NCBI RefSeq assembly: GCF_905220565.1
Contig: NC_059398.1
Coordinates: forward strand, 13,289,210-13,353,209
Length of the DNA stretch: 64,000 nt
Direction of reading: 5' to 3'
Source of the DNA: Melitaea cinxia
Taxonomy: Eukaryota; Arthropoda; Insecta; Lepidoptera; Nymphalidae
In this document: piece after piece, positions 37,162 to 46,649 of the stretch
Layout of the letters: each line of letters opens with the position of its first letter
Numbering within the stretch: position 1 is the stretch's first letter
Position numbers and translations under genes: made by a program
Notes under the pieces: generated by a model
Database searches by the model: none
Seen by the model: only the letters and a program-made list of their open reading frames with translations
Told to the model about the DNA's origin: nothing

Positions 37162-38732
37162 CACTACCGTCCAAAAGTTTGGAAGCAACAAGATAAAATC
37201 AAATAAAATAAAAGTAAGCCATCTTAAATTTTTTTTATTGATACAGAATTAAAAAAATAGACAAAACACACTTCTACAACAATGAAATTAAATAAGTAAT
37301 ATAAAAATTAAATTAAATTTTAGCTTCATCGAAGTGTCCACCCCTCTCTTTAATTACCTTCTCGCATATTCTAGGCATCCTACTAATTAATTTCATAAAA
37401 TACTGTTCATCTAACTTCTTCCATTCGCTCTGTAATAGTTGCCACAAATGTTCTGAGCTCGTAGGAGATTGATTTTTCACCCTTCTATCTAGTTCATCCC
37501 AAACAAGTTCAATGGGAGAAAGGTCAGGTGATTGAGACGGCCACTGCATGATTTTCACATCTTTTTTCTTCCTTAAAAAGTTCTGGCACAGTTTGGACGA
37601 ATGTTTCGGGTCGTTATCTTGCTGAAAAACGAACCCAGGACCAATAAGATTCAGTCCACCGGGTATGGCGAAATCCTTAAGAATTTTCAAATAGCGTTCC
37701 TTGTTTAGTTTTTCGGTTATCCTCACAAGACTTCCGGGTTTATTGTTGCCGAAACACCCCCAAACCATGACATTACCACCACCATGTTTGATAGTAGGCA
37801 CTGTACAAGCTTCTGAAGCTCTCTCTCCTTTAGATCGGCGCACAAAAACACGTCTATTGGACCCGAAAATCTGAAACTTCGATTCGTCACTCCAAAGAAC
37901 TTTTTTCCATTGGTTTATTGTCCAGTTTTTATGTTCCTTTGCCCATTCTAGTCTGTTTTTCTTATGCCGAATTGTTAGTTTTGGTTTTTTAACTGCAACA
38001 CAACCTCTTAGCCCCGCAGACAGTAGTCGTCTTTTAACTGTTGTTATTGACACGGGTGTTCCTCGCGTTTCATTCAGAGATGCGGTAATTTGTGGTGCAG
38101 TTAAGCGACGATTCCGTTTAGAAAGAACTCTGATGAAGTTATCCTCTTGACTTGTAGTGGATTTGGGCCTACCAGACCTTTTTCTATCTTCATTTTTGCC
38201 AGTTTCTTTTTTTCTAGCGAGGGTGTAGTGGACACCTTTACAAGAAATTCCGAGTTTTTTTGCGATTTGGCGTTCACTGTAGCCTTCCTCACGCAGAGTA
38301 CAAATAGCGCTTCGCTGTTCAAGTGTGATTTGCTTGCGTTTTGCCATTTTCAATAAAAAAAAAAGACGGTCAAGGAAGTAGTCGAAATCTTTTGAATACA
38401 GACGATGTTAATATCACAACCTTCGCGTTCTAATGCTCAAGTGTGACTAAATAAGGTCCAAAAAAGATATAAACTACAAAATATTTTCAATAAAACCGCA
38501 TCAATGCATGAAAGAAAGTCCCCGGCGGATGAAGTAATAAAACACGTGTTTCGTCAAAATCCAGGAATTTGTTAAAACTCAAGGAATATGCACTAGTAGT
38601 CCTTTTGTTTTGTGTTAAAAAATCACAAAAGGTCATAAAACTTTATTTTATTGCTATTATTTACCGCAGGGAGTCGGCAATCTTTTGTTTTGTTTGAAAT
38701 CAGGTGTGCTTCCAAACTTTTGGACGGTAGTG
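37162..38732 (-). mobile_element. Complete Tc1-like DNA transposon
   Basis: Perfect 26-bp inverted repeats (37162-37187 and 38707-38732, beginning CACTACCGTCCAAAAGTTTG) are flanked by TA at 37160-37161 and 38733-38734, the target duplication of the Tc1/mariner superfamily. 1571 bp with one intact transposase gene on the minus strand. Identical ends, an open gene and insertion into an already dead mariner all point to recent arrival and possible activity. Confidence 0.93.
37313..38347 (-). CDS. Tc1-like transposase, intact
   Basis: Cut-and-paste transposase of 344 residues, the usual Tc1 size, expected to act in the nucleus on the 26-bp ends of its own element. An N-terminal helix-turn-helix (about residues 6-48, YSERQIAKKLGIS) is followed by the linker SGRPKS and a second DNA-binding domain to about residue 110. 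The DDE catalytic domain has D154 in LWSDESKFQIFG, D244 in FQQDNDPKHSS and E280 in SQSPDLSPIELVWDEL. I count 35 residues between the last two, so it fits a DD35E-type subgroup rather than classic DD34E. I chose the ATG at 38347 in MAKRKQITLEQRSAI; the frame extends two codons further only through a TTG. No stop or frameshift is present. Confidence 0.93.
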   Translation of the reverse strand: MAKRKQITLEQRSAICTLREEGYSERQIAKKLGISCKGVHYTLARKKETGKNEDRKRSGRPKSTTSQEDNFIRVLSKRNRRLTAPQITASLNETRGTPVSITTVKRRLLSAGLRGCVAVKKPKLTIRHKKNRLEWAKEHKNWTINQWKKVLWSDESKFQIFGSNRRVFVRRSKGERASEACTVPTIKHGGGNVMVWGCFGNNKPGSLVRITEKLNKERYLKILKDFAIPGGLNLIGPGFVFQQDNDPKHSSKLCQNFLRKKKDVKIMQWPSQSPDLSPIELVWDELDRRVKNQSPTSSEHLWQLLQSEWKKLDEQYFMKLISRMPRICEKVIKERGGHFDEAKI

Positions 38733-38805
38733 TATATTATTTTAAAAACTTATTTCGATTTTGCGCCATTTCACATATTTTTCGTGTTCATTATCAAATT
38801 ACAAT

Positions 38806-39837
38806 ATGGAATGGGGTGTTAAAGAAAATAGGATTGCAGTTATCGCCTTGCACAAAGTGGGTATGGAGCCGTCGATCATATTCCAGACACTTCAAAAGCT
38901 TGGTATCAGCCGTGTGTTCGTATATCGTACTATCAACAGATACAGCAACACTTCGTCTGTCGAAGTTCAGAAAATATCGGGGTGGCCGCGTATTGTTAGA
39001 ACTACAAATGCTGTTGAAGCCAGAATTCGTCGAAACCCCATTAGAAAGAAAAAAATCTTATCGCGAGAAATGAAGATTCCCGCCAGGACTTAGTCTCGTA
39101 TTATAAAACAAGACCTGAAGCTCGGTGCTTATCGCCGATATACAGGACATGCCCTAAATCAATCTTGACAATTAAAGAGAGTGGATCGATCAAAATGCCT
39201 TTTGTTGCGATATGCAGGTGAAAGACACAGAAATATTCTCTTTGCCGATGAAAAAATGTTCACGATTGAAGAACACTACAATAAGCAAAATAATAAAGTG
39301 TACGCTCACAATTCTAAAAAAGCTGCTCAAGTTGTCGGAAAGGTACAACGTGGTCATCATCCTGCGTCAGTGATGGTTTGATGGGGCGTGTCTTATCAAG
39401 GAGTCACAAAACTACATTTTTGTGAAAAAGGAGTAAAAACTTCAGCCAAAGTGTATCAAGATACAGTGTTGAATCATGTTGTGAAACCTCTCAGCAATAC
39501 ACTTTTTAAAAATATACCATGGACTTTCCAGCAAGACTCTGCACCTGGTCAAAAGGCACGAACTACCCAAGCCTGGCTTGAAACCAACGTTCCGGAACTT
39601 TATAAGAGTTGAAGACTGGCCCTCATCTAGCCCAGAACTCAACCCTTTAGACTTCAAATTATGGTCAATTTTAGAGGACATGGTATGCTCTAAACGACAC
39701 GGCGACATTGAGTCTCTTAAAAAATCTTTGGAGCAAGCAGTGATGAAATTTCCCTTGGAAACAGTGCGTAAATCCATAGATTCGTAGCCAAACAGATTAA
39801 AAGCCTGTATAAAACTAAAGGTGGCCATTTCGAATAG
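38806..39837 (+). pseudogene. DD37D mariner transposase, broken
   Basis: The frame starts MEWGVKENRIAVIALHKVGM with an N-terminal helix-turn-helix region. The first catalytic aspartate is in ILFADEKMFTIEE, the second in FQQDSAPGQKARTTQAWL and the third in SSSPELNPLDFKLWS. The last two are about 37 residues apart after allowing for a shift, which fits the maT/DD37D group. It is dead: in-frame stops at 39091-39093, 39166-39168 and 39379-39381 (the last replaces a Trp in the VMVWWG motif), a frameshift near 39600, and a stop at 39785-39787. Normal length would be about 340 residues. Confidence 0.85.
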
Positions 39838-39998
39838 AATATATTTTTATTTTTTGCTGAGACATTAATAAATATGTAGGTATAAATTTTAATAATATTA
39901 CATTACTTCATTTAAAAAAAATGCATTTTCATTTGAACAGACTAGGTATATACACGGTCGAATTGAGTAACCTCCTCCTTTCTTGAAGTCGGCTAAAA

Positions 39999-40904
39999 AG
40001 TTTGGTAACTTTTTTTTTGTTAAGAAACGTGACTAACATATTTTTCTTACTTTGGCGGAAAAAAAAATTGTATCAGGAATTTTGTTTTTGGTTTCGAAAT
40101 AGTCACATGCAAATACAATGAAAACTGAAGCTACATTCTCGTTACGGACGGACGATAGCAAATAGCTTTTGATTTAAGTTCGTATACGGCTGGCTCGCCC
40201 GGGGCAGTATCATCCTCGTTCTGATCATAGACATAAATTATCAACTGTGGCTGCTTTTCATATGGTGAAAAAAATGTTCGGAAGTAATGATATTTTTCCT
40301 ATACAGCTTGTTACATGTTTAGGTCTATTTTTGTCGCTGCAAATATGGTGGTGATCATTAAAGATATGTCCACATACACATTTATATATAAGTAAAGAAA
40401 TCGAAAATCACTTTACTGATTACTATTGAAAAGGTTAATTAGTAACGAACTGTTGAATACCTGCCGATAAGAACACGTGTTGGCCATTAAAATGTACCGT
40501 TACGTTAGGACGATAAAATAACTAGCGATTGATTTGGTCTAGCAGAACAAACATTTAATTAATTTTTTTTTGATTTTAATGAAAAAGATTTTTTTAGAAC
40601 TACACTTATACTATATTATAACTATAGTTTAGTTCTAAATATAAAAAGATGACAATTAAAATACATATTAACCAATTAAGTTTCCACGTTTTCTTAAACG
40701 TTTTAAATATAGTGGGTGACTGAGCTTAACTCGGTATTTTTAGTAAATCGTGTTTTTTGGAAATCATATTTAAATACGAATTACATATTTATAAAATATG
40801 AATAATATTTTTATATTTTACCGTCATAATAATAAAAAAAAACATGAACTCGTTATACAAATAAACAATCATGAGTACAATTAGAAAAAAAATGGGAAAA
40901 AAAC
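39999..40904. other. AT-rich non-coding stretch
   Basis: No feature supported. Confidence 0.5.
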
Positions 40905-40975
40905 AATCGATCTGGACACAAGGATTTGAACCGGGGTCTTTTCGGTTGGTCCCGACCGGCCGATTTTCCACCTGA
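40905..40975 (-). repeat. tRNA-like fragment
   Basis: On the minus strand CTCAGGTGGAAAATCGGCCG, then CGGTC...ACCG pairing and CCCGGTTCAAATCCTTGTG give the spacing of A and B boxes, but the stems pair poorly. Probably a decayed SINE head. Confidence 0.35.
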
Positions 40976-41734
40976 GTTGAATAATATTGTAGCCATTTTT
41001 TTATTGCCTAAAAACAGGGATAAAATGACATTTTTTAAAAATGAATCCTAGCTAGATCGATTTATCGCTATAAATTCTTTTTTGATTTCATTTGATTTAT
41101 AATGTTTTATTTTATTACATTTTAACCATACTTCGTCTGTAATTATTATTTACGAATATGGATATAAAACATAGAGTAACACCATACATTTTAATAAAGT
41201 CACAAGCAAGACAATTTCACACTTTTAACTATTTTTTTTTTTTTTTTATATATTAAGATATATCCACAGGCTTATAATGCCCGTGATTTTGTTACTCCAA
41301 TTTTTATATTTGTTAATAATATATAATTTTTATTTTTGTTAATAATAATCTGCAACTTACATCAAGAAAACCAATTATTCTAAACTTAGTGTCCCTAATG
41401 AAGACGTGAGTCCACCGACCAAAATTTAACTCGCCACGCTTTCGCTCGCTTTTAACTATTTTAACTCGCCATGATGCCTTTATGCGAAATATGTGATATA
41501 CTTGACTCGGAGTTTTCCCCAATACAATATAGATTTATAATATTAGGTAGTAACTTAAAGCGTTTACGGTGTAAGCCTAAATCTAACTTTGGAATTGTTT
41601 TACGCTACTAACTATTGATTAAAACAATAAAATTATTAATCAATTTCGTTGTTTTTACGTTTTGTTTTTTTTTTTTTTTTTTTTTGTTTTATAATTTCAT
41701 ATTTTCTTACTAGAGATATTTTAGATGTCCTAAA
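40976..41734. other. AT-rich non-coding stretch with T-runs
   Basis: Poly(T) runs lie at about 41231-41247 and 41665-41685, possibly old retroposon tails. The minus-strand frame at 41313-41522 has mixed composition but is unidentified. Confidence 0.4.
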
Positions 41735-42190
41735 ATAGCTTTGCGGGTTGCGAGTATGATTAGGAGATTCTCGCCTGAGTTTGGGTGTAATATTTGTAAA
41801 CAATTTTTTTAATATCATATCAAAAATCGACCGTTCCAGCGGGGATCGAACCTGCATCTCCGACTTACCGTGTCGGTGCTTTAGGCAATTAAGCTATGGA
41901 ACGATGTACTCGTTAGATCGAAATTTTCGATATAATGATTTTATATTCGATCTAAGCGACCGTGGCGCCGTCTATAGGTGGATTTTTGATATGATATTAA
42001 AAAGTTGTTTAGAATTTCCTAATATGTGGGTAACACAAAAATGAATCGTATGTAATATTTGTATTTGTGTATGTATTTTTTCCATGTATATTTAAAAAAA
42101 AATATTTAGCTCTATCAGCCGGCTGTTACCTATAACACAAGCATTAAGTTACTTACCTTAGGAACAGACGACCGACAGAACGGTGTGTGA
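41735..42190 (+). mobile_element. tRNA-derived SINE interrupted by a second retroposon
   Basis: The left part (41735-41798) is the degraded head and TTTGGGTGTAATATTTGTA. The right part (42051-42190) resumes with TGTAATATTTGTATTTGTGT and ends TTAGGAACAGACGACCGACA, the tail of the 24928-25165 family. The 13-bp repeat TGTAATATTTGTA on both sides is the duplication made by the insert at 41799-42050. Confidence 0.75.
41799..42050 (-). mobile_element. Compact tRNA-derived retroposon, copy 2 (13-bp target duplication)
   Basis: A 252-bp insert between TGTAATATTTGTA at 41786-41798 and 42051-42063. On the minus strand it has the same tRNA-like core as copy 1 (CGTTCCATAGCTTAATTG, CCGAC-acggtaa-GTCGG, GGTTCGATCCCC) and the same TTTTTGATATGATATTAAAA tail. 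It is longer: the opposite edge holds an inverted copy of the tail (41982-42010, GATTTTTGATATGATATTAA), so the insert has inverted ends around the tRNA-like part. Confidence 0.7.
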
Positions 42191-42492
42191 ATGTAATAAG
42201 ATATTTATTTATTTTATTGACAAACATTTTAAAATTGTAAATATTTATCATTATTTAAAATATATAGAGTACCGTAGTTGAATTGTGTTTTCAGTTATGC
42301 GCAGTAGCGATTGAAACTAAGCGTAATGAAATGAATGCAATTCAAGGTCGCAAGATGCACTTCCTTCTTCCTAAACTAGTTTCCATGGAGAAAAACAAAA
42401 TGAGCTCGACAAAAAACTAGAAGGGCCTAGTAAGTCGTAAACAACATAAAAAATCACTTTCCGTTTCAACGAAATAGCATTGATCTTTTTTA
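42191..42492. other. Non-coding, probable 3' flank of the minus-strand gene
   Basis: AT-rich with no repeat recognised; it lies just downstream (minus strand) of the stop and polyadenylation signal of the next entry. Confidence 0.4.
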
Positions 42493-42494
42493 TT
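42489..42494 (-). terminator. Polyadenylation signal AATAAA
   Basis: Minus-strand AATAAA overlapping the TAA stop of the candidate terminal exon. A signal this close to the stop implies a very short 3' UTR, or a second signal farther down. Confidence 0.35.
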
Positions 42495-42678
42495 ACTTTT
42501 TTTTAAATATAATTTTCATGGCATTGACTTCACGTCTGATAGCGTCCAATCGTGACAGTCGAGCTGGTACAGTTTTGCTCAGAGAATTGAGGTATTGCGA
42601 TTCAACGGAGTAATGTAACCAGCCAGCATTCTCGGCATCTCTCCAAGGTAACATAATAAATACGATTTTTTTTTCAAT
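42493..42678 (-). CDS. Candidate terminal coding exon of an unidentified host gene
   Basis: On the minus strand a pyrimidine-rich acceptor (TTTTTTATTTGCAG, ending at 42679) leads into 61 codons in phase 0 that end at TAA (42495-42493). The AATAAA signal overlaps the stop (42494-42489). The peptide has normal, non-repetitive composition (IMLPWRDAENAGWLHYSVES, then QYLNSLSKTVPARLSRLDAI, then a lysine-rich end) and matches no transposon protein I know. It looks like the last exon of a gene whose earlier exons lie above 42.7 kb. I did not recognise the protein, and no upstream exon was found. A retained gene fragment is the alternative. Confidence 0.5.
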   Translation of the reverse strand: MEKKIVFIMLPWRDAENAGWLHYSVESQYLNSLSKTVPARLSRLDAIRREVNAMKIIFKKK

Positions 42679-42895
42679 CTGCAAATAAAAAATATTTATA
42701 ATCATTTTTCAAGTCTCGAATAATATATAAATTCGTGTATAATAATACTCTAAAGCTTCAAATTAAATATCATTAATATATTAAAATTAATATATTAAAT
42801 ATTATTATATAATTTTATTAAAAATATAACGAATCAATATTGATTAAGTATATTTACTGTCGTACTAGACGTTAATTATAAATAATCATTACACA
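42679..42895. other. AT-rich, possibly intronic
   Basis: Immediately upstream (minus strand) of the candidate terminal exon; ATTAATATATTAAA-type simple sequence. Confidence 0.4.
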
Positions 42896-43079
42896 GTATA
42901 AACAAAGTCGCTACCCGCTGTCTCTATACTTAGATCTTTAAAACTACGCAACGGATTTTGATACAGTTTTCTGTAGTAAATAGAGTGATTCCAGAGGAAA
43001 GTTTATACGTAAATACATGCATAATATTTAAAAGGAGCACTGATAGTTTTTGCAACCGTGCGAAGCCGGGGCTCGCTAG
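42896..43079 (+). mobile_element. Non-autonomous Helitron
   Basis: It contains ACTACGCAACGGATTTTGAT and ends ACCGTGCGAAGCCGGGGCTC plus GCTAG before T, like the copies ending at 7503 and 33820. The 5' end (near AGTCGCTACCCGCTGTCTCT) is approximate. Confidence 0.7.
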
Positions 43080-43799
43080 TGTCATATACTCGTAATTCCT
43101 TTATAACACATATCTCTATATGATTTTTTTTATAAAGTTTACGAATTTTTGCAGTAAAAGTAAACCTAATGTTTGTTATTTGTAAAATTTCTCGTTTACG
43201 TCTTGTTACGTACATGTTTACGTTTGCTCCGTAACGAAGTTTATCAACTAGCCATGTTACGAGCTCCTGTTATCGCAATGTTTAGGTAAAACTACCGTAT
43301 TTGTTACTTCAATAACTGCACAGCTGAAATCGTATAGTTCATATGTACATATTTTTCAATATTGCAATTTATTCTTTATTCAAATTTAATAAAAACATTG
43401 TTATACGAATTTATTTTTACCAGTTCTATTAAAATAACAAATAAATATTAATATTTTACTATGTTATGTAAGCTTCAGATATACTGTTTTGAGGTTCAAG
43501 CTAGGTTTACGTTATGTACAGCTTTACAATTTTTTAATCAGAATAAGTTGTTAAGAAAAAAACTTTAAAATATTGTATTTGTCATTTTTAAAAACTTTTT
43601 AAAATTTTTATTTGGAAATAGTTATTGTTACGTGATACAACCAATTTACTATAATCCGAAGTAATTATAAAGTTTTTTTATTCAACTATTTACACAACTA
43701 TACATAAATTTTAAAACAGGTTAAAGCCATTAAAAAGCTATAAAATTTTCAGTTTTCATTTATGTATTTGTATTTTACATTACATATACGAGTACATTA
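43080..43799. other. AT-rich non-coding stretch
   Basis: No feature supported. Confidence 0.5.
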
Positions 43800-44018
43800 C
43801 ACTGATCGATGGCGGGATAACCATCCGACTGCTAGCTTTGAAATACACAGGCCGAAGACGAGCAGCAGCGTCTTCGGTGCGACAAAGCCAGCCCTGCGGT
43901 CGCCAACCCGCCTGCCCAGCGTGGTGACTATGGGGCAAAACACATGAGTTCGCCCAATTTTGGTGCGAACTTGTAGGGGCCTATGTCCAGCAGTGGACAG
44001 TATTAGGTTGTAGTGAGT
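43800..44018 (+). repeat. LINE-derived lepidopteran repeat
   Basis: GATCGATGGCGGGATAACCA, GCCGAAGACGAGCAGCAGCG, CTGCCCAGCGTGGTGACTAT and TATGTCCAGCAGTGGACAG follow the order of 19745-20050. The first about 70 bp is missing. The 61-codon open frame it creates is not a gene. Confidence 0.8.
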
Positions 44019-44837
44019 ACATCAGTATACTGTTCATTAGTATTTAACTGCCACAGGGTCTAAAATTTAGTTAAGCGTTACTTAGTGACGTATATTCCGA
44101 CCGTTAATCTTGACATGATTTTATTTCTCCGTGTTAGGTTCGAATGTTATCTATTTGACGGTCTTGAAATTAATATTTCATACTTTCTTTTCAATAAAAG
44201 CATGAATATGAATAAGTTATACACTAAAACGGTGGCAGCGAGACTTAATTTAGTTTTCTGGAGTAAATGATTTGTATTTTATTATTATTATTATTTTATT
44301 AAGATACATGTAAGAATATAAAATAAATTACTAATTAAAATATTCGACTTAATGTTGAAGTACATCATTTTATTTTCAAAGCATTTATTAATTATATGTA
44401 AATAATTGTCACACATCAATCGGTTAAACGCTGTATGCCGAAAGATCAATCAACCAGTTTAATTTAATTCAATTAATTTTTTTTATTTAAATTTGTGATA
44501 GTTAAAGTGTTATCATATATTATAAATAAAATATTCTCTAGGTCTAGTCTATGTTTATCGTAATACAATTTTTTTATATATTTATTTATTTAGTAGATAG
44601 TGATAAAATAAGTTTAAGACGTTTGCCCAGATAAAAGTACACCATTGGGAAATTTTCTCCCTGTTACATAAACGATGCATTTCCCGCAAAATAATTATTC
44701 GGAACAATACAATTCCCGTATTTAATTAATTTGCTTAAGCTATATTCTTGTCTTAAATCTCTTATGAGTGAAGATACCGACAAAACCCTAAAAGACTATA
44801 AAAGATTAATTTGTTACTTTGTTTGCGAGATATATGA
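44019..44837. other. AT-rich non-coding stretch
   Basis: No feature supported. Confidence 0.5.
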
Positions 44838-45190
44838 TTAATACGTGAAGCAAAAACTTTGTACCCTTATAGTTTATATAGAGAAGGAGTGCAGAATGCT
44901 AATATTTTTTTTAATTATGCATAAAAATACATTAAATCAATAAAAAACATTACACACACTACCACGTATAACACAAACACGCATATTATGAATTTTAAAT
45001 TTTTGTTGATTGTCATAATTTTTTTGTTTTCATAATTTTTTGGTTTTCTTTCATTTAAATTTTTAATTTTGGTCGAATTTCGACCCCTGGGCGACCAATA
45101 GTAGATATAATTACGTGACTAGTCTACAGTCTGACGTAGTTATATATTATAGATATATAATCTGAATACTTAATTATCGGTGATTATGTG
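44838..45190 (+). repeat. Interspersed repeat (TACGTGAAGCAAAAACTTTG family)
   Basis: TACGTGAAGCAAAAACTTTG, TTATATAGAGAAGGAGTGCA and AGAATGCTAATATTTTT match, reversed, the element at 61910-62290. The downstream part carries AATTTCGACCCCTGGGCGAC and ACTAGTCTACAGTCTGACGT. Non-coding; class unknown. Confidence 0.6.
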
Positions 45191-45710
45191 CCGACATATA
45201 TAATTAACAGCTCGTTATTGGCAATTATGAATCAACCGTTACTGATTTACTCCCAAATTTTAACGCCGCAATTAATCTAGTTTGAAGCAGATTGAGTGAT
45301 AGTTACTTCCATAGATGAGCATTTAAAATCTGTGTCAATTGTTGTCGAGTTTTTTATTATTATTTTCGATTCAATTTTACGATTTTATATAAATTTACAA
45401 TTCAAAACTTAAGAACTAATTATGTACAGATAATTGTGGTATAAATGAATATAAATATGTTTAAATATATTCATTTATATATTCACAAAAATATGTTTTA
45501 CATATGCACATGGTCGTCTGTGCCTACGATCGGCAACATAATGTCTGAGTTTTATGTTATAAGATATAAAAAAAATATATACATATACATATATATTTAT
45601 ATATGTGTGGCGACATCTATCGCGCAACATACTAACTACGTAATTAGAGAAAACTGACGTAGGCTACATCGCGCTATCAGAGTTTTCAAAGTGATTGAGT
45701 ATAATATATA
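45191..45710. other. AT-rich stretch with a SINE tail fragment
   Basis: At about 45505-45565 CACATGGTCGTCTGTGCCTA and the following bases resemble the minus-strand SINE tail seen at 24928. The rest is AT-rich up to the LTR, with TATA just before 45711. Confidence 0.45.
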
Positions 45711-46422
45711 TGTCGGAAATGAAGAAGGAGGAGAAGGTATACTTTTCGGCTTGAAGGTATATTTCTCTTTCTCATGATCTCAGAGTACTCACTCAGTCTA
45801 CTGTGGGCATAAGTGGGTAATGTTGACACAAGTAAACACAATTAATGATATCACCAAATTATTATAACACAGGAATCAGTTAACAGAAAGGTAACGCAGT
45901 ACGGAAGGCGGGTAGTTATTAGTTAAGGGGGCGAAGACTAACTTCTTAGCATTCGATGGATTCACGGTTCACCGTGCGGGTACCGAATCCATCGTGTGGC
46001 AGAGGGAGTAACTCAGAGCAGTGCCTAGGACTTGCGACCCAGGTGTAGGTTTAAGGAGGCCCCCTTTGAGATGCGCATCAACGCTCACCTTCACTGCTCG
46101 AGTTGTCCGCCCTAATATGTAACAATTAATTCGTTTGCACAAATTAATTATTGAATGAGTCTAGGTTAAGCTACTAGCAGGATACAACAAGTGTATCGTG
46201 CCAAGCCAGAGCCAAGACTGCCTTAGCTGAGGTGAAACCGTTCGTTTTATACACGTCAGAACAATTCGAGTAATATAATAAATGAGGGTAGGTGACTATC
46301 GAACGATGTGCTAGGTGGCGCGTCGATCACCCCACTACTCTAACAGCTAATAATTGACAACTGACATTATCTGAATACACCCAAGTCAAACACTTGACGT
46401 TCCGTATTCATACTCTGCGACA
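45711..46422 (-). repeat. 3' LTR
   Basis: 712 bp. The 690 bp from 45733 to 46422 match the other LTR with, by eye, a single difference (C-G versus C-T in GTACC[G/T]AATCC). The outer 22 bp (TGTCGGAAATGAAGAAGGAG...) differ from the other copy by several bases and a 6-bp insertion. No clear polypurine tract was found beside it. Confidence 0.9.
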
Positions 46423-46649
46423 CGGCCATCTTGACAAGTCACACGTCCTCGTGTGATGCTGTAAAAAGGAAAAAGGTACTGCGGTATCAAAGTCTCATCT
46501 CGGCCTATCCTGATTCACACTTAATCAAGGATAAAGTGATAGTACAACCACTTTTGATAACACACCATACAACCATACGCGAAACTATCATTAAATCAAA
46601 ATTAACCAATCCCGATTGGTATGAATAGGACTCCATTATTAGTTCTACA
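46423..46649. other. LTR-element interior, non-coding
   Basis: Between the left LTR and the YADD LINE. No coding recognised on either strand; probably 3' untranslated region of the LTR element. Confidence 0.4.

Larger units (their letters stand above)
37087..39942 (+). mobile_element. Decayed DD37D (maT-type) mariner, split by a Tc1 element
   Basis: The left end GTCTGGTCATAAATACTG and the right end AACAGAC are flanked by TA at 37085-37086 and 39943-39944. The ends share only a short inverted match (GTCTG plus scattered bases), as expected for an old copy. The transposase remnant is at 38806-39837. A Tc1-like element occupies 37162-38732 inside its 5' region. Confidence 0.75.
36541..39998 (-). 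mobile_element. CCGACTTC-ended repeat split by later insertions
   Basis: The left part (36541-36735) has GGTTTCCTTATCATGGTACC, GAATTATCAAAATCGGTTCA and GAAGTTATCCCGCGATA. The right part (39950-39998) has CGGTCGAATTGAGTAACCTC and TTGAAGTCGGCTAAAA. In the uninterrupted copy at 62604-62928 these parts are joined by an AT microsatellite, so the 3.2 kb between them is inserted material. Its own left end is truncated. Confidence 0.7.
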
